The notes under the pieces are model-generated. The model was not told where the DNA came from. It saw only the letters and a list, made by a program, of their open reading frames with translations, and made no database searches. The translations under genes were made by a program, and so were the position numbers. A stretch of DNA of 64,000 bases, taken from positions 310,001-374,000 of the forward strand of contig JANEZZ010002699.1 in the NCBI GenBank assembly GCA_026122225.1, read 5' to 3'. Positions 21,701 through 30,879 of the stretch are shown here, piece by piece (position 1 is the stretch's first letter; every line of letters begins with the position of its first letter). The stretch comes from Heloderma charlesbogerti (Eukaryota; Chordata; Lepidosauria; Squamata; Helodermatidae).

Positions 21701-23500
21701 GGCAATCTTAATTCCGACCTGTGATTCATCCAACCTGGCGTTTCTCATGATGTACTCTGCATATAAGTTAAATAAGCAGGGTGACAATATGCAGCCTTGT
21801 CGTACCCTTTCCCAATTTTGAACCACTCGGTTGTTCCATGTCTGGTTCTTACTGTTGCTTCTTGACCCTCGTACAGGTTTCTCAGGAGACAGGTAAGGTG
21901 GTCTGGTACTCCCATCACTTTCCCCTACTCTGTTTTAATTCTCTCTTCTATTCATTTAAAACCATTTAACAAAACCACCCATGAATGTGTAAGATAAGAA
22001 GGCTTTATGAAGGATTCCTACCCTGTGTAGGAAACGTAAGGGGAGTTCATTGGAATTAGCCATTTGCTGTCACTTAGCCTAACATACCCCACAGGAATAT
22101 GCTGAAGATAAAATTAGGATAACACAGAGACTGTCCTGAACAATGTTTGGCTTATCACACTTGCGAATTCATATTTGAACAACTCAGGATGCTACTTTTA
22201 TTCCAAGTCAACCAAAAAATCCCTCAAGCTCAGTAGTGACTATTTTACATAGTCTGGTATCAGCTCACTTATATCTCTCAGATCCAGGTTTCCTGCCCCA
22301 ATGACCTGAGATCCTTCTTTGGGGATGAGGCCATGGGTGGAACCTACTGATGAGTAAGCAGGTCCTCTACCAGGGAAGCTCTCTCTCTCTCTTTCTCTTT
22401 CTCTCTCTCTCTCTGCCCTGTATCACACATTGTTTTTTCCTGACCTCTTCTATGCTCCCATCTCTCTTCCAAATGGAATAGGACACAGCAGGTTCTGGAA
22501 GTATGACTGATATTAATGATACTGACGTCACCCCTTCTTTTCAGATGCAGACCTTTGCACCAAGTGCCCAGAAGATCAACATCCAAACAAGGTCCATGAT
22601 CAATGTGTCCCCAAGGATATCACCTTCCTCTCCTATAAAGAACCTTTGGGGATCGTCTTGGCTTCCTTTGCACTATTCTTGTCTTTAATCACAGCCTCTG
22701 TGTTAGGAGTCTTCATTAAATACTTAGAAACACCAATAGTCAAAGCCAACAACCGGAACCTCTCCTACATTCTCCTTGTCTCCCTCCTGCTTTCCTTTTG
22801 GTCCTCCTTCCTGTTCATTGGCCATCCAAGCAAAGTGACCTGCCTTCTCCGACAAACAGCCTTCAGCATCATCTTCTCAGTTTGCATCCCTTCTGTGTTA
22901 GCCAAAACGATCACCGTGGTGCTGGCCTTTCTGTCCACAACACCAGGGAACAAGGTGAAGAGATGGCTGGGGAAGAGTCTTGCCAACTCCATTGTAATTT
23001 CTTGTTCCAGTGTCCAAGTCATCATCTGCTCCATCTGGCTGGGCATCTCTCCACCCTTCCCTGACTCTGACATGCACTCCCAGCCTGGGCAGATTACCCT
23101 GGAATGCAATGAAGGCTCTGTCGCCATGTTTTATACTGCTCTTGGCTACATGGGCTTCCTGGCTGCCATCTGCTTGATGGTGGCTTTCCTAGCCAGGAAG
23201 CTGCCTGGGTCCTTCAATGAAGCGAAGTTGATCACCTTCAGCATGCTCGTCTTTTCAAGTGTCTGGGTCTCCTTTGTGCCCACCTACCTGAGCACGAAGG
23301 GGAAATACATGGTAGCCGTGCAGGTCTTCTCTATCTTGGCCTCAAGTGCTGGGTTGCTGTGCTGCATCTTTCTTCCCAAGTGCTACATTATTGTATTGAG
23401 GCCAGATCTGAATAGAACGGAGCATCTCTTCCTGAAAACTAAAGGTGGCATCTTATCAGAGTTAGAGAGGTGGAAGAATTCCACCCCCACTTATGTATGA
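6566..23500 (+). CDS. V2R vomeronasal type-2 receptor gene, unit A, six exons, intact
   Basis: Class C G-protein-coupled receptor of the V2R family, expected on the microvillar surface of vomeronasal sensory neurons, where it would bind peptide or protein pheromones. Exons: 6566-6786, 8974-9265, 12096-12893, 16439-16666, 20698-20824, 22545-23500; total 2622 nt, 873 residues. Every intron is GT-AG and phases match (2,0,0,0,1). Residues 1-18 are a leucine-rich signal peptide. About 75-475 form the ligand-binding Venus-flytrap module (ANF_receptor). About 514-565 are the nine-cysteine NCD3G linker. About 590-830 are the seven-transmembrane domain, with family blocks such as [37 protein letters not shown] and [14 protein letters not shown]. 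The length is usual for V2Rs. I see no frameshift or premature stop, so it is likely functional. Introns carry LINEs and palindromic DNA elements. The exact family member cannot be named from sequence alone. Confidence 0.93.
6788..8130 (+). other. V2R unit A intron 1, first half
   Basis: 6788-6885 matches unit B 39440-39530. 6920-7150 matches unit C 57010-57215. 8022-8133 matches unit B 39533-39640. No coding exon is seen. 8100-8150 carries the common squamate repeat with TTACTTCTGAG. Confidence 0.6.
7675..7790. repeat. Short hairpin repeat (MITE-like) in V2R intron 1
   Basis: GTTGGACTGCAATCCCCATC pairs imperfectly with GGAGTTGTGGTCCCAAACA downstream. The motif is widespread in vertebrate hAT-type MITEs. 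Confidence 0.45.
8150..8625 (+). mobile_element. BovB/RTE LINE 3' fragment
   Basis: A single open frame encodes the C-terminal part of the BovB reverse transcriptase ([35 protein letters not shown]) and runs into the 3' tail with GACAGGAAGCT and a terminal AACAACAAAC. It is 5' truncated and sits in V2R intron 1. Confidence 0.85.
8974..9265 (+). CDS. V2R unit A exon 2 (Venus-flytrap, lobe 1)
   Basis: Acceptor TTTTCCAG at 8966-8973, donor CAG|GTATGA at 9266. The 292 nt exon enters in phase 2 and leaves in phase 0. It encodes the conserved V2R block [20 protein letters not shown], then [19 protein letters not shown], and ends in SGIYKIPQ. The closest relative in the window is the unit C exon at 57868. 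Confidence 0.93.
9625..10496 (-). mobile_element. Palindrome-rich hAT-like element P1 (872 bp) with perfect 8 bp TSD
   Basis: Starts TAGGGATGG and ends CCATCCCTA, flanked by the exact 8 bp duplication CACAAGCC (9617-9624 and 10497-10504). The unit C intron has one CACAAGGC at the same point (about 58493). The interior holds four TACGTA hairpins (9867-9904, 9924-9963, 10127-10165, 10183-10224), one GTAGTCTACGTAAA hairpin (10011-10041) and one inverted pair around CAAATGGCGGC (10058-10099). A splice donor GAAGGTAAGT lies at 10367-10376, facing the right end. No transposase is encoded. Superfamily inferred from TSD length and ends. Confidence 0.85.
10505..11144 (+). other. V2R intron 2, unique segment
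   Basis: Similar to unit C 58533-59150. No exon or recognisable transposon. Confidence 0.5.
11153..11914 (+). mobile_element. Palindrome-rich hAT-like element P2 (762 bp) with perfect 8 bp TSD
   Basis: Ends TAGGGATGTC...CCATCCCTA, flanked by exact CCCCATTG (11145-11152, 11915-11922). The unit C intron shows a single CCCCACTG near 59160. Interior: two TACGTA hairpins around 11408-11505, another at 11600-11640, and CAAATGG inverted pairs at 11531-11573 and 11653-11695. Outward splice donors: minus strand at 11268-11274 and plus strand CAGGTAAGTG at 11888-11897. Confidence 0.86.
12096..12893 (+). CDS. V2R unit A exon 3 (Venus-flytrap core)
   Basis: Acceptor CCTCACTAG ends at 12095 and donor CAG|GTATTG starts at 12894. 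It has 266 codons in phase 0 with no stop. It starts ISYGV and continues with the family signatures [23 protein letters not shown] and NDNGDRF, then ends near [13 protein letters not shown] and QPWQ. One codon shorter than the unit C exon because unit C has one extra residue near KKIMMVGG. Confidence 0.93.
13302..13660 (+). mobile_element. L2-type LINE 3' end
   Basis: Encodes the final [19 protein letters not shown] block and the 3' UTR with CATCGCCCAGAGTGGCTGG, ending in a TAAT-rich tail. Matches the 3' end of the long element at 44.5 kb. Confidence 0.8.
13740..13985 (+). mobile_element. Ancient L2-like LINE 3' fragment
   Basis: Shared with unit C 60290-60420, so older than the duplication. 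It is followed in unit A by a CR1-like insertion and resumes at about 14527. Confidence 0.5.
13986..14520 (+). mobile_element. CR1/L3-like LINE 3' end
   Basis: Open frame with [16 protein letters not shown] and [15 protein letters not shown], then CTAGATGGATCCTTGGTCTG and a TTCTTATGTTCCTATG tail. Absent from unit C at the same point, so inserted after the duplication. TTTTCAG flanks both sides and may be the target duplication. Confidence 0.75.
14790..15262 (-). mobile_element. LINE 3' end fragment (L2/CR1 group)
   Basis: Starts with a TTTA-rich tail on the plus strand. On the minus strand it shows decayed [20 protein letters not shown] coding, like the L2 C-terminus. Confidence 0.6.
15263..15735 (-). 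mobile_element. BovB/RTE LINE 3' fragment
   Basis: Starts with GTTGTTGTTGTTTATTCGGT on the plus strand, the reverse complement of the RTE tail, followed by decayed RTE coding in reverse. Unit C lacks the segment 14790-15740. Confidence 0.75.
15740..16438 (+). other. V2R unit A intron 3, 3' part
   Basis: Similar to unit C 60760-61607. It includes the MITE-like motif GAAGCTGTAGTCCAAAATGT. No exon seen. Confidence 0.5.
16439..16666 (+). CDS. V2R unit A exon 4 (end of Venus-flytrap)
   Basis: Acceptor TTGTTCTAG ends at 16438; donor GGG|GTAGGG at 16667. It has 76 codons in phase 0. The family block FHSFLREG...[19 protein letters not shown] is clear and the exon ends PKHFNG, where V2Rs usually read FNQ or FNG. 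The unit C counterpart is 61608-61835. Confidence 0.92.
17233..17335 (+). mobile_element. BovB/RTE LINE 3' tail
   Basis: GACAGGAAGCTCTGGCGTGG and an AACAACAAC terminus. About 100 bp only. Confidence 0.7.
17448..18001 (-). mobile_element. Palindrome-rich hAT-like element P3 (554 bp), TSD 7 of 8
   Basis: Starts TAGGAATG and ends CATCCCTA. Flanks are GTTGGCCT (17440-17447) and GCTGGCCT (18002-18009). Two TATGTA hairpins lie near 17660-17700 and 17757-17800, and a CAAATGGC inverted pair at 17705-17750. Outward splice-donor motifs: minus strand at 17464-17472, plus strand AAAGGTAGG at 17876-17884. The right flank is coding sequence of the LINE at 18-20.4 kb, so it inserted into that LINE. Confidence 0.78.
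18002..20400 (-). mobile_element. LINE with apurinic-type endonuclease and reverse transcriptase, decayed
   Basis: Minus-strand frames in order: an endonuclease piece with [10 protein letters not shown] (20074-20376), equivalent to GDFNARIG; then GNYRPISSL (18772-19287); [16 protein letters not shown] (18579-18803); and later RT pieces to about 18010. Several frameshifts. The clade is uncertain: similar to Vingi or other I/L2-group LINEs. A CR1 tail at 19723-19867 interrupts it. It lies in V2R intron 4. Confidence 0.7.
19723..19867 (+). mobile_element. CR1 LINE 3' end with expanded ATTCTATG tail
   Basis: GGTTGGACTCGATGGCCTTG, then about ten ATTCTATG units. This octamer tail marks CR1 in reptiles and birds. 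Confidence 0.9.
20698..20824 (+). CDS. V2R unit A exon 5 (NCD3G cysteine-rich linker)
   Basis: Acceptor TTTATTGCTAG ends at 20697 and donor GAAG|GTGGGT follows 20824. The exon is 127 nt, phase 0 in, phase 1 out. It encodes [18 protein letters not shown] and then [19 protein letters not shown]. This cysteine spacing is the NCD3G signature that couples the ligand-binding domain to the membrane domain in class C receptors. The true frame does not run through a longer open frame here, so simple frame scanning misses it. Confidence 0.9.
20870..21890 (-). mobile_element. BovB/RTE LINE 3' part with 237-codon open frame
   Basis: The minus-strand frame 21113-21826 encodes the BovB reverse transcriptase from [17 protein letters not shown] through [13 protein letters not shown] (catalytic box intact) to [15 protein letters not shown]. 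The 3' end carries GAGTCGGACACGACTGAACG-type sequence. It is well preserved, so relatively young; 5' truncated. It lies in V2R intron 5. Confidence 0.92.
21891..22544 (+). other. V2R intron 5, 3' part
   Basis: No exon. A CT-rich simple repeat lies at 22379-22415. Confidence 0.5.
22545..23500 (+). CDS. V2R unit A exon 6 (seven-transmembrane domain and C-tail)
   Basis: Acceptor CTTTTCAG ends at 22544. The exon starts in phase 1 with [16 protein letters not shown], which finishes the NCD3G module, and encodes seven hydrophobic segments from about residue 590. It has 317 whole codons plus the completed split codon, and ends with TGA at 23498-23500. The short C-tail after the seventh segment ([11 protein letters not shown]...) is normal for V2Rs. 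No disruption is visible. Confidence 0.94.
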
Positions 23501-23799
23501 ATGTTATGAAATCCATTTTGTTTCTTTTTCATAGCTTGTTAGGGATCTTTCATTCCATAATCCACAGTGATTTGAGAAAGTGTATTGAATCCGGTCCACA
23601 TTTTCTGGTTTGCCATTTGCAAACTCCCAAGATTGGCCTGTGTCTGCCTCTGTTCAAGGAGGGAGGGAAATCCAATTGAAAGCAAACTGGCTTCTGATTT
23701 GGAGGTGACAGGCACTGCTTTCCCACCCAAGCAGTAGTGCCTAAAGCAACTGCTTAAAAATATCTTAAAAGATGACAAGCTCTGCCACATGAATTGCAT

Positions 23800-23925
23800 G
23801 AACGGCACACTCCTATGCAAGTTTAGACAGAAAAAAGTCCTACAACTGCATGGCTGGCTGGGGAATGCTGGGAGCTGTAGGACTTTTTTCTGTCTAAACA
23901 TACATAGGGTTGTGCCTTAAATAGC
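23800..23925. repeat. Palindromic MITE-like hairpin downstream of V2R unit A
   Basis: Arms GTTTAGACAGAAAAAAGTCC (from about 23821) and its reverse complement (to about 23900), separated by a short loop with GGCTGGCTGGGG. Imperfect pairing extends the arms to about 45 bp. The right end is followed by TTAA, the left by TGAA, which suggests a piggyBac-type MITE. Confidence 0.6.
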
Positions 23926-24159
23926 CAGTGAAATCCAAACTTTGAAGGTTTTCTCCTGCTTGGCTGAAAAAGAAGACTCCCCCATCCACCCAGGGAGCCC
24001 ATGTGTTGGGAGGTACTGACTAAAACAAGGGTACATAAAATCAAAAAAGGGATCCTCATAATTACATATGATTTTTAAAGGTGAGACCCACAAAACCAGT
24101 ATCCAATCACAGAACACATCTGTCTCCACTGACTGAAGTAAAAAAATATGGATCTTCCA

Positions 24160-24250
24160 CCAGCCTAAAATCCTGCATTTAAAATGGGGTTTTCTGCTTC
24201 TGTTTTAAATGCAGGATCACAACTCAGTGCCTTTACACGTGCTTCCTTAG
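24160..24250. repeat. Interspersed short repeat with internal palindrome
   Basis: CCTGCATTTAAAA pairs with TTTTAAATGCAGG about 15 bases later. A second copy occurs at 29625-29715. Confidence 0.5.
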
Positions 24251-24441
24251 GCCCCTTCTCCTGGTAGCTTAGCTTCTGCTGTACTGTTTTCTAGTGGCCC
24301 CAATCCTGGGCACTTTCTTACTTGGGATTAAGCCATATTGAACTCAGTGTGACTTACTTCTGAGTAGACATAAGATCACCCTGTAAGTCTGCAACCCTCG
24401 GGTGAGCCCCATTGAACTTAATAGGGTGCTCTGAAACAACA

Positions 24442-24757
24442 GAGGATGTTGCTTCTGAATTAGTGGGGTGGGAGATCAGATGTGTCTCCCTTCGCTGCAG
24501 GGAGGCATTTTACCCTCTTCTCCCTTCGACTGAGAAATGCAGAGGCAGGAGACACAATCGGCAGGCATTTGTCTGTATTTGTCCCTGCGATAGGCTAATG
24601 GCAGCCACCATGAGCATTTCGCCTTCTGGAGAGCCACTCTGCAGGAAATCCTCCAGAGCTGGAGGTAAGTGATGTCATTCCGCTGCGGAATCCGGTGGTC
24701 AGATTCTCTGGAATCCAGCCTCATTTGAGTCCACGGCGGAATTCTCTGACATCCCTT
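24442..24757 (-). mobile_element. Palindrome-family element P10, decayed (about 315 bp)
   Basis: Its right end reads GGAATTCTCTGACATCCCT, the family end. It keeps CGATAGGCTAATGGCAGCC and an outward splice donor GGAGGTAAGTG at 24661-24671. No target duplication is recognisable. Confidence 0.6.
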
Positions 24758-25176
24758 GTCCCGACACAGGTCTTTCCAAGCCCTTCCAAACGCAGGGGCA
24801 GCTGGGCCCATGGGTTCATTGGTCTTTCTTCCCTGGCAGATTGTGTCTTGGCTCACTTCCTTGAGCCACCTGGAACTGGAAAGTTTTCCTCCAGAAATGG
24901 GCCTCTCCTTGCTGCAGCTGTGTCTTGCTTAGGGCAGAGTTGGTCTGGGGTGGATTCCGGGGGCTGACTCAAATAGGGTGGGAATGGGTTCCATTTATTT
25001 TGTGATGTTTTTATCCCCTCCCCAAGGGGGTTACAATAAAAAAAATCTCAGCGGAGTTCAATACCATTGACCATGGCAATGTTCTGGACTGGCTCTGTGA
25101 GTTAGGCGTTGAGGGCAGGCTCTTTTGGTGGTTCTGGTTCTACTTGCAGAGTCATTCTGAATGTTGACCTGTTTAA

Positions 25177-25202
25177 TGAATGAATGAATGAATGAATGAA
25201 TA
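25177..25202. repeat. (GAAT)n microsatellite
   Basis: Six to seven units of GAAT. Confidence 0.9.
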
Positions 25203-25408
25203 TGTGTTTATTTTTTTAAATAACTATGTCTTGGCCTGGGTGGGTCTGAAGATTAGCATATCTCACGCCACAGGCTAAGGATATAAAGAGTAGAGTCCTA
25301 CTGCTTTCTTTTCTAAATCAGCCGATGGTGGTGTAGTAGCCATATCGGGGGTTGGACTAAGTAGTCTCATGTTCTTGCTGAGCTACTATAGTTTAGCAAG
25401 AATAACAA

Positions 25409-25749
25409 TGTGGAAATTTCCTGACTTATCAGCAAGGCTAAGGTTAAGTCAAATTGCATATCATGTTGCTGTTCTTTGCTTATTGCATACCATGTTCCTG
25501 TTCTTTACTTATCGTGCCCTGTGACCCATTTCCTGTATCATAAACAACTGAGTTAACTGAAAAACTGCAAGAGAAGGGGCAGGGGAGAAATTTGTCTGTG
25601 TGTAACCATATCTATAAAAGCAATGTGTTAATGTGCCTCGGGACTTTTGGCTCTTTGGAAGTGATTCCAGCCATAAAGCCCGCGTGTTAAATAAGGAAGA
25701 ACTCTTTTTCCTTCACTCCGTGGTCTCTCTGACTCTGATTTCTGCAACA
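25409..25749 (+). mobile_element. Solo LTR candidate (341 bp)
   Basis: Begins TGTGGAAATTTCC and ends CTGCAACA. A TATAAAAG box lies at about 25614, an ATAAAGCC polyadenylation-like signal at about 25673, and a pyrimidine-rich U5 with TCTCTCTGACTCTG. The order TATA, poly-A signal, U5 fits a retroviral LTR. No proviral interior is next to it. Confidence 0.55.
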
Positions 25750-25971
25750 GTGGAAGCTTGTGTTTTGGGGAGTCCTGGAAAAGTTTGGATTCATACAGTG
25801 ACTTCTATAGTGTACTCCTCCATATGTCACAGTCTCAAACACTGCAATTCTTCCCTGCAGGATCCAGCCAACCCTAAACAGGAGCACTTCACAATCTCAG
25901 TAGGCACAACCTCCCTCCATTTCATCTAATTAGCCAGCCGCACAGCCCCATTTGAAGCTCTATTCTAATAT

Positions 25972-26695
25972 GGTGAGGGGATCAGGGAGGTGGTGAATGC
26001 CTCCCTTGAGGAGGGAGTGATGCCCTCAGCCCTCAAGGAGGCAGTGGTAAGACCACTCTTAAAGAAACCCTCCAGGTGCGCCCCTACCTTCCCGACCATC
26101 TGGTCCCATTGGTAGTACATGCCCTGGTCTCCTCTCATTTAGACTACTGTAATGCTTGGGTTGCCCTTGAAGACGGTTTGGAAGCTGCAGCTGGTACAGG
26201 ATGCGGTGGCTCGCCTGATCAGAGGCAGCTGCTGGTGAGATCACATCACTCCAGTGCAGAAGGAGTTGCACTGGTTACCAATTGTTTTCCAGGCCAAATG
26301 CAAGGTGTTGGTTTTGACCTTTAAAATCCTATATGGTTTTAGCCGCTTAACAAGATCAGCCTTGGATGGCCTTCTCTCTGTCCCATCAGCCAGGACAGCT
26401 AGACTCGTGGGGATGAGGGAGAGGGCCTTCCTTGTGGTGGCCCCCACTCTGTGGAACTCCCTCCCTAGGGAACTCCGCCATGCCCCTCTTTAATGAGCTT
26501 CCGCCATGCATTGAAAACGTGGTTGTTCAGGCAGGCATTTGGGGTGGGTTAGGGTATTTTAGAAAATGTTTTTATTGTAGAATTTTATTGTTTTAAACTG
26601 TTTTATTGTATGTTGTACATCGCCCAGAGTGGCTAGGTTACCAGCCAGATGGGGGATTAAGAAATTTAATAAATAAATAAATAAAAATAAATAAA
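25972..26695 (+). mobile_element. L2-type LINE fragment with internal deletion
   Basis: Begins in the RT region (EEGVMPSALKEAV), jumps at about 26073 to the C-terminal domain (PYLPDHLVPLVVHALVSSHL) and runs to the 3' UTR and an AAAT tail. Frameshifted. Confidence 0.82.
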
Positions 26696-26699
26696 TAAA

Positions 26700-28100
26700 A
26701 ATGGTGGTGTGCTTTTACACTCGGAGCAACTAATGCTCTTAAATCAAAGGACGGAGCAAGCCTATAGTCCCTGGGTTGGTGTTCCAGGGATCATAGGACA
26801 GGTTGGAAAAGCCCTCTGAGGTTGGAGATCACTGTCACTCAGAAGGGGGCATCAGAGAACCACTTCCTGCCCCCTTGCAGCTGGTGTGGAAAGTACCATA
26901 CCAGCTCCTTCTCCAAGATTGGAAAAGTGACCTCAGAAGAGGAGGAAAGGAGTGCTGGCAGGATGGGGAGGAGACCAGAGTGGCCAGGATACAATTTATC
27001 CTGACCATCCTCCAGCCTCCTTCCCTCCCCCTCTGAAGTGTCTTCACTAGATGGCCTGAAAAGCCCATTTAGTGAAAATAGAGGACATCGGAGGACAGGG
27101 AGGCAAAGATCACCTCTGTCAGGGGTGTTTCTGAGCACAGGGAGTGGGGCAGCAGTTCAGATTCTGAAGGAGAACCACCAGACATGGGGGAGGTATTTTC
27201 CCAGGCTAGTCCAGACATGGCTGGGCTGGCTTCTCAGATTACAAACATCCAGCTGGCTGAGGCTGAGGGTCCCTCTACACCCCCCCATGAGAGACAGCAA
27301 ACAGAAGGAGGCGGGGTTTGGGGAGTCTGATCTAATAGATGCCTGACACAGGTGCAGAGCGAAGAGAGAGAAGGCAGGGGCGGAACTTAGACAGTCTACC
27401 CGATTGACTTTGCGTGAAAAGCTGCGCTCAGAGGCCTCACAAGAGAAAGGGACCTCTCCCCCCACTTAAGTTAGGTGAGTGCGACCTCCTTCCCCTTCAA
27501 ATGACAGGTAACTCTCATAACTTCCTTTTGAATGCCCTGAAGGCATTCCTTTGTAGACTGAGAGTCACTGAGAATTTGCATCTGTATGACCCTGTGAAGT
27601 AATGGATTAAAAGCTGTAGACTGAAGCCTCTCATCTCTGTTTGTTCTTGGCATTGAAATATAGTGGGGGCTAAAGGAATCCTGACAACCTCTGCCCCCCC
27701 TCCTGCCCTGCTCGCTTCAGCCTGGCAGGGCATAGGAAGCTTTGGGGGCTTCCGATTGGCGACAGCGCAATCCACAGGACTGCGTTCTAAGTACCTAATA
27801 CAGCTGAGGCTGGTGGCTTCAATGTCAGTGGTGCAGGGTTCTGCTCTGGGTTTCAATCAGAACCAGTCGGAGCTCTAAAGGTGCTCTCCAAGGTGCTTTG
27901 CATAATGAAGGCATAATGCAAAGCAAATTAGAACCCTTACAAGGGTCATCCTCCATGGAATCACTGTGAGTGACAATACCAGGTTCCAAAAGTAATTCAG
28001 GACTGGGGACATGTTATTGTCCCCCTGACCAAAATGCTCAGGGTGATCTTCAGATGCAGAACGAAATCAGAGAGGCATCCAAATGCAGAAGTATTGTAGT
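26700..28100. other. Intergenic sequence, nothing recognised
   Basis: About 1.4 kb between LINE fragments, with no gene or classifiable repeat. Confidence 0.4.
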
Positions 28101-28370
28101 AATGGCTGCTGATTTGCTATCTGGCCAGGTTTAAGGTATTCGTATGAGTGTACAAAGCCCTAAACAACTTGGGACCAGGATACCTGAGAGAGCGCCTCCT
28201 TCTTTCCCAACCTGCCTGGTCACTGAGGTCATCAGAGGGCATGTTCCTGGTTGTTTCACATGGACCCATGGCCCAGTTGGAGTCCACCAGGAAAAGAGCC
28301 TTCAGTGTGGTGGCTCCCTTATTGTGGAATTCCCTGCCTTTGGAAATAGGGCAGGCACCAACGTTGTATT
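28100..28370 (+). mobile_element. L2-like LINE 3' fragment
   Basis: Encodes a decayed YKALNNLGPGYLRERL and [17 protein letters not shown], the C-terminal part of L2-type ORF2. Confidence 0.65.
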
Positions 28371-28371
28371 G

Positions 28372-29590
28372 ATTGATTGATTGATTGGATTTTTTAACCA
28401 CCCATCTGGCCAACTACCTGGCCACTCTAGGTGGTGTACAATGCTAATAACAATGCAAAATACAATGAATTTACCTAATCAACTGAACAAAACAACATAA
28501 CAAACCAACACTGCTCTAAAATACCCCAATCCTGCCCCAGAGCTACTCTCTGGTACGTGCCAGACACGAAGGAACTGAACCTCTGTTATATGGTGTCTCC
28601 GATGCCCAACCCTTCCAGGTGGTCCAGGAGGATACCCTGGTCAACGGTATCAAAAGCCGCTGAGAGATCGAGGAGAACAAGGAAGGAGCATTCGCCCCTA
28701 TCCAGAGCCCGGCCCCTATCATCCACCAAGGTGACCAAGGCCATTTCTGTCCCATGCCCAGGTCTGAAGCCTGATTGAAATGGGTCCAGATAATCGGCTT
28801 CTTCCAAGTGTGCCTGCAACTGCAACGCCACACCTGCTCAATCACCATGCCCCCAAATGGCAGATTCGAGACTGTGAGAAAATGGTTCAAGTCTTGGGAT
28901 CCAAGGAGGGCTTCTTTAAGAGCGGTCTTATCACTGCCTCCTTGAGGGCTGATGGCATCACTGCCTCCTCCAGGGAGGCATTCACCACCACCTTGATTGC
29001 CTCCCTGAGTCTCTCCCTGTAGCTCATAATGAGCCAAGATGGGCAAGGATCGAGTAAGCAGGTGGTTGGCCTTAAAGACGAAAGCCCTTGTCCTGTTCCT
29101 CAGAAGGAAGAAGCTGGAACTGATCCCACACAACCGGTCTGCCACTGGCCGCCCCTCGTTCACTAACTGTATCCACAGAGCATGGAATAGCACTCCTGAT
29201 CCAGTCTATTTTATCCACAAAGTGCTTTGCAAACTCATCACAGGAGGCCTTAGAATGCTCCATTGGTTCCGGAACAACTGGACCGACTAGGTTTGGGACC
29301 ACTTTGAACAGCCTCCTGGAACAGTGCTCTGCAGACACGATAGAGGCAGCATAGAAATTCTTTTTGCTGCTCTTATCACCACATGGTAGGCTGAAGCTAC
29401 AGCTGTAACCCATGTCCGATCATCTTCGGAGCGAGATTTCCTCCACTGGTGCTCTAGCCGTCTCACCTCCCGCTTCAGAGCTCACAACCATGGGGTGAAC
29501 CACGGTGCAGTCTGAGCTGTGTTCAGGGGGAGAGGAAGTCTCCGAGCCACCCGGTCTAATACGCCCAAGAAACGAGCATTTTTACATTTC
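28372..29590 (-). mobile_element. L2-type LINE, 5' truncated
   Basis: Minus-strand pieces match the 44.5 kb element: LVLLDLSAAFDTVDQGILLD in 28586-28831, and the region before it in 28543-29413. The tail is an ATTG repeat at 28372. Multiple frameshifts. Confidence 0.82.
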
Positions 29591-30250
29591 AAGTCTTCCT
29601 CTGGGAAGCACTTCGAGCATCTCTACACCAGCCTAAATTCCTGCATTTAGAATGGGGCTTTCTGCTTCCGTTTTAAGTGCAGGATCACAACAGACTCCCT
29701 TTACACACGCTTCCTTTTCCCTCTCCACTTTCCCCCTCCTTCTGCCCCTTATCTGAGTCTTCCATATGTTTCACTGCAGAGGGCCAGAGAGCATCTCTCC
29801 AGCCTCCAGCCCAGCAGGGGTCAGGTGGCACATGGAGGCATCATCAGGGTCTCTCTGCTGCCTCTTGCCTGGCTCACGAAGCTGCGCAGTTTTCTCGTTT
29901 TTGATCCTTCTGCATGATCACCTGGGGGATCAGCCAGTCTTTTCAGACCCTGACTTAATATAGTTCCCGCACCACTGGGTGATGATTGGATGCGTTACTG
30001 AAAGGCAGTTCTTCATTTGGAGACAGGGAGGAAGGTGGGCAAAGATCCCCTCCGGCCCTTGATCCAGCTGAACTGTCCGTCCCTTTCCCCACAGGGCTCC
30101 TCTGCCCTCAAGCGCCCTGTGAGACTTACGAGTTCTTTTTCATATATTTTAAAATGGTTTCTATGAATGTATTGGGTTTTTTTAAAATCTATTTTTGTTT
30201 TGTTTCTATAAATGAAATAAACACTACCAACAACATAATCAGAATCTTCA
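29591..30250. other. Intergenic sequence with one short repeat
   Basis: 29625-29715 repeats 24160-24250. Nothing else recognised. Confidence 0.4.
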
Positions 30251-30724
30251 GTTTCTAACATTACAGTATTTGAAGAAAAAGTAAAAAAGGAGGATAGCAA
30301 AAGAAGAGAAAAGAAAGGAAAAAAAGGATTTTATTAAACTTCAATAAAAACAAACCAAATATCCAAATACAAATCCAATGGAAGATTATACCTATACAGC
30401 ATTCTTCCAAACATTGCAAGTATTATTAAATCTTCAGTCCACTACGCCATAAACAGTAAACCTTATCTTTCAATATCATAACCTCAGTCTTATAGCAAAG
30501 GAATAGGCCATATGTTTCCATTGGACATATGTTACCATTCAGTTAATGCGTATTAATAAACTTTAAAGGTTTAGCCAACAAGGAATAGTAATAATAGTAA
30601 TCCCATCATGATATTAATACTACTACTACTAATACTACTAGAAAAAAAGTTTAAGAAAAAGATAAAAATAAAAAGCAAATCATTTGTATATTTTAAGTAA
30701 TATATCTAAAAATATATTTATATG

Positions 30725-30752
30725 TGTACACACACATACACACACACATAGG
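30725..30752. repeat. (CA)n microsatellite
   Basis: Interrupted ACAC run. Confidence 0.7.
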
Positions 30753-30879
30753 CATTTTATTACAATATGACACACAAAAAGGAGAAAGAATGCAAAAATA
30801 TGCAAATTTACTCTGGCATACTGCCTAGACATCTTATCAGCTATAGCCCAACAGCACTTCAAAAGAACAGTAAAAATGG

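Noticed and set aside
22765..23127. 120-codon minus-strand frame in V2R exon 6
   Set aside because: Antisense shadow of the transmembrane exon.
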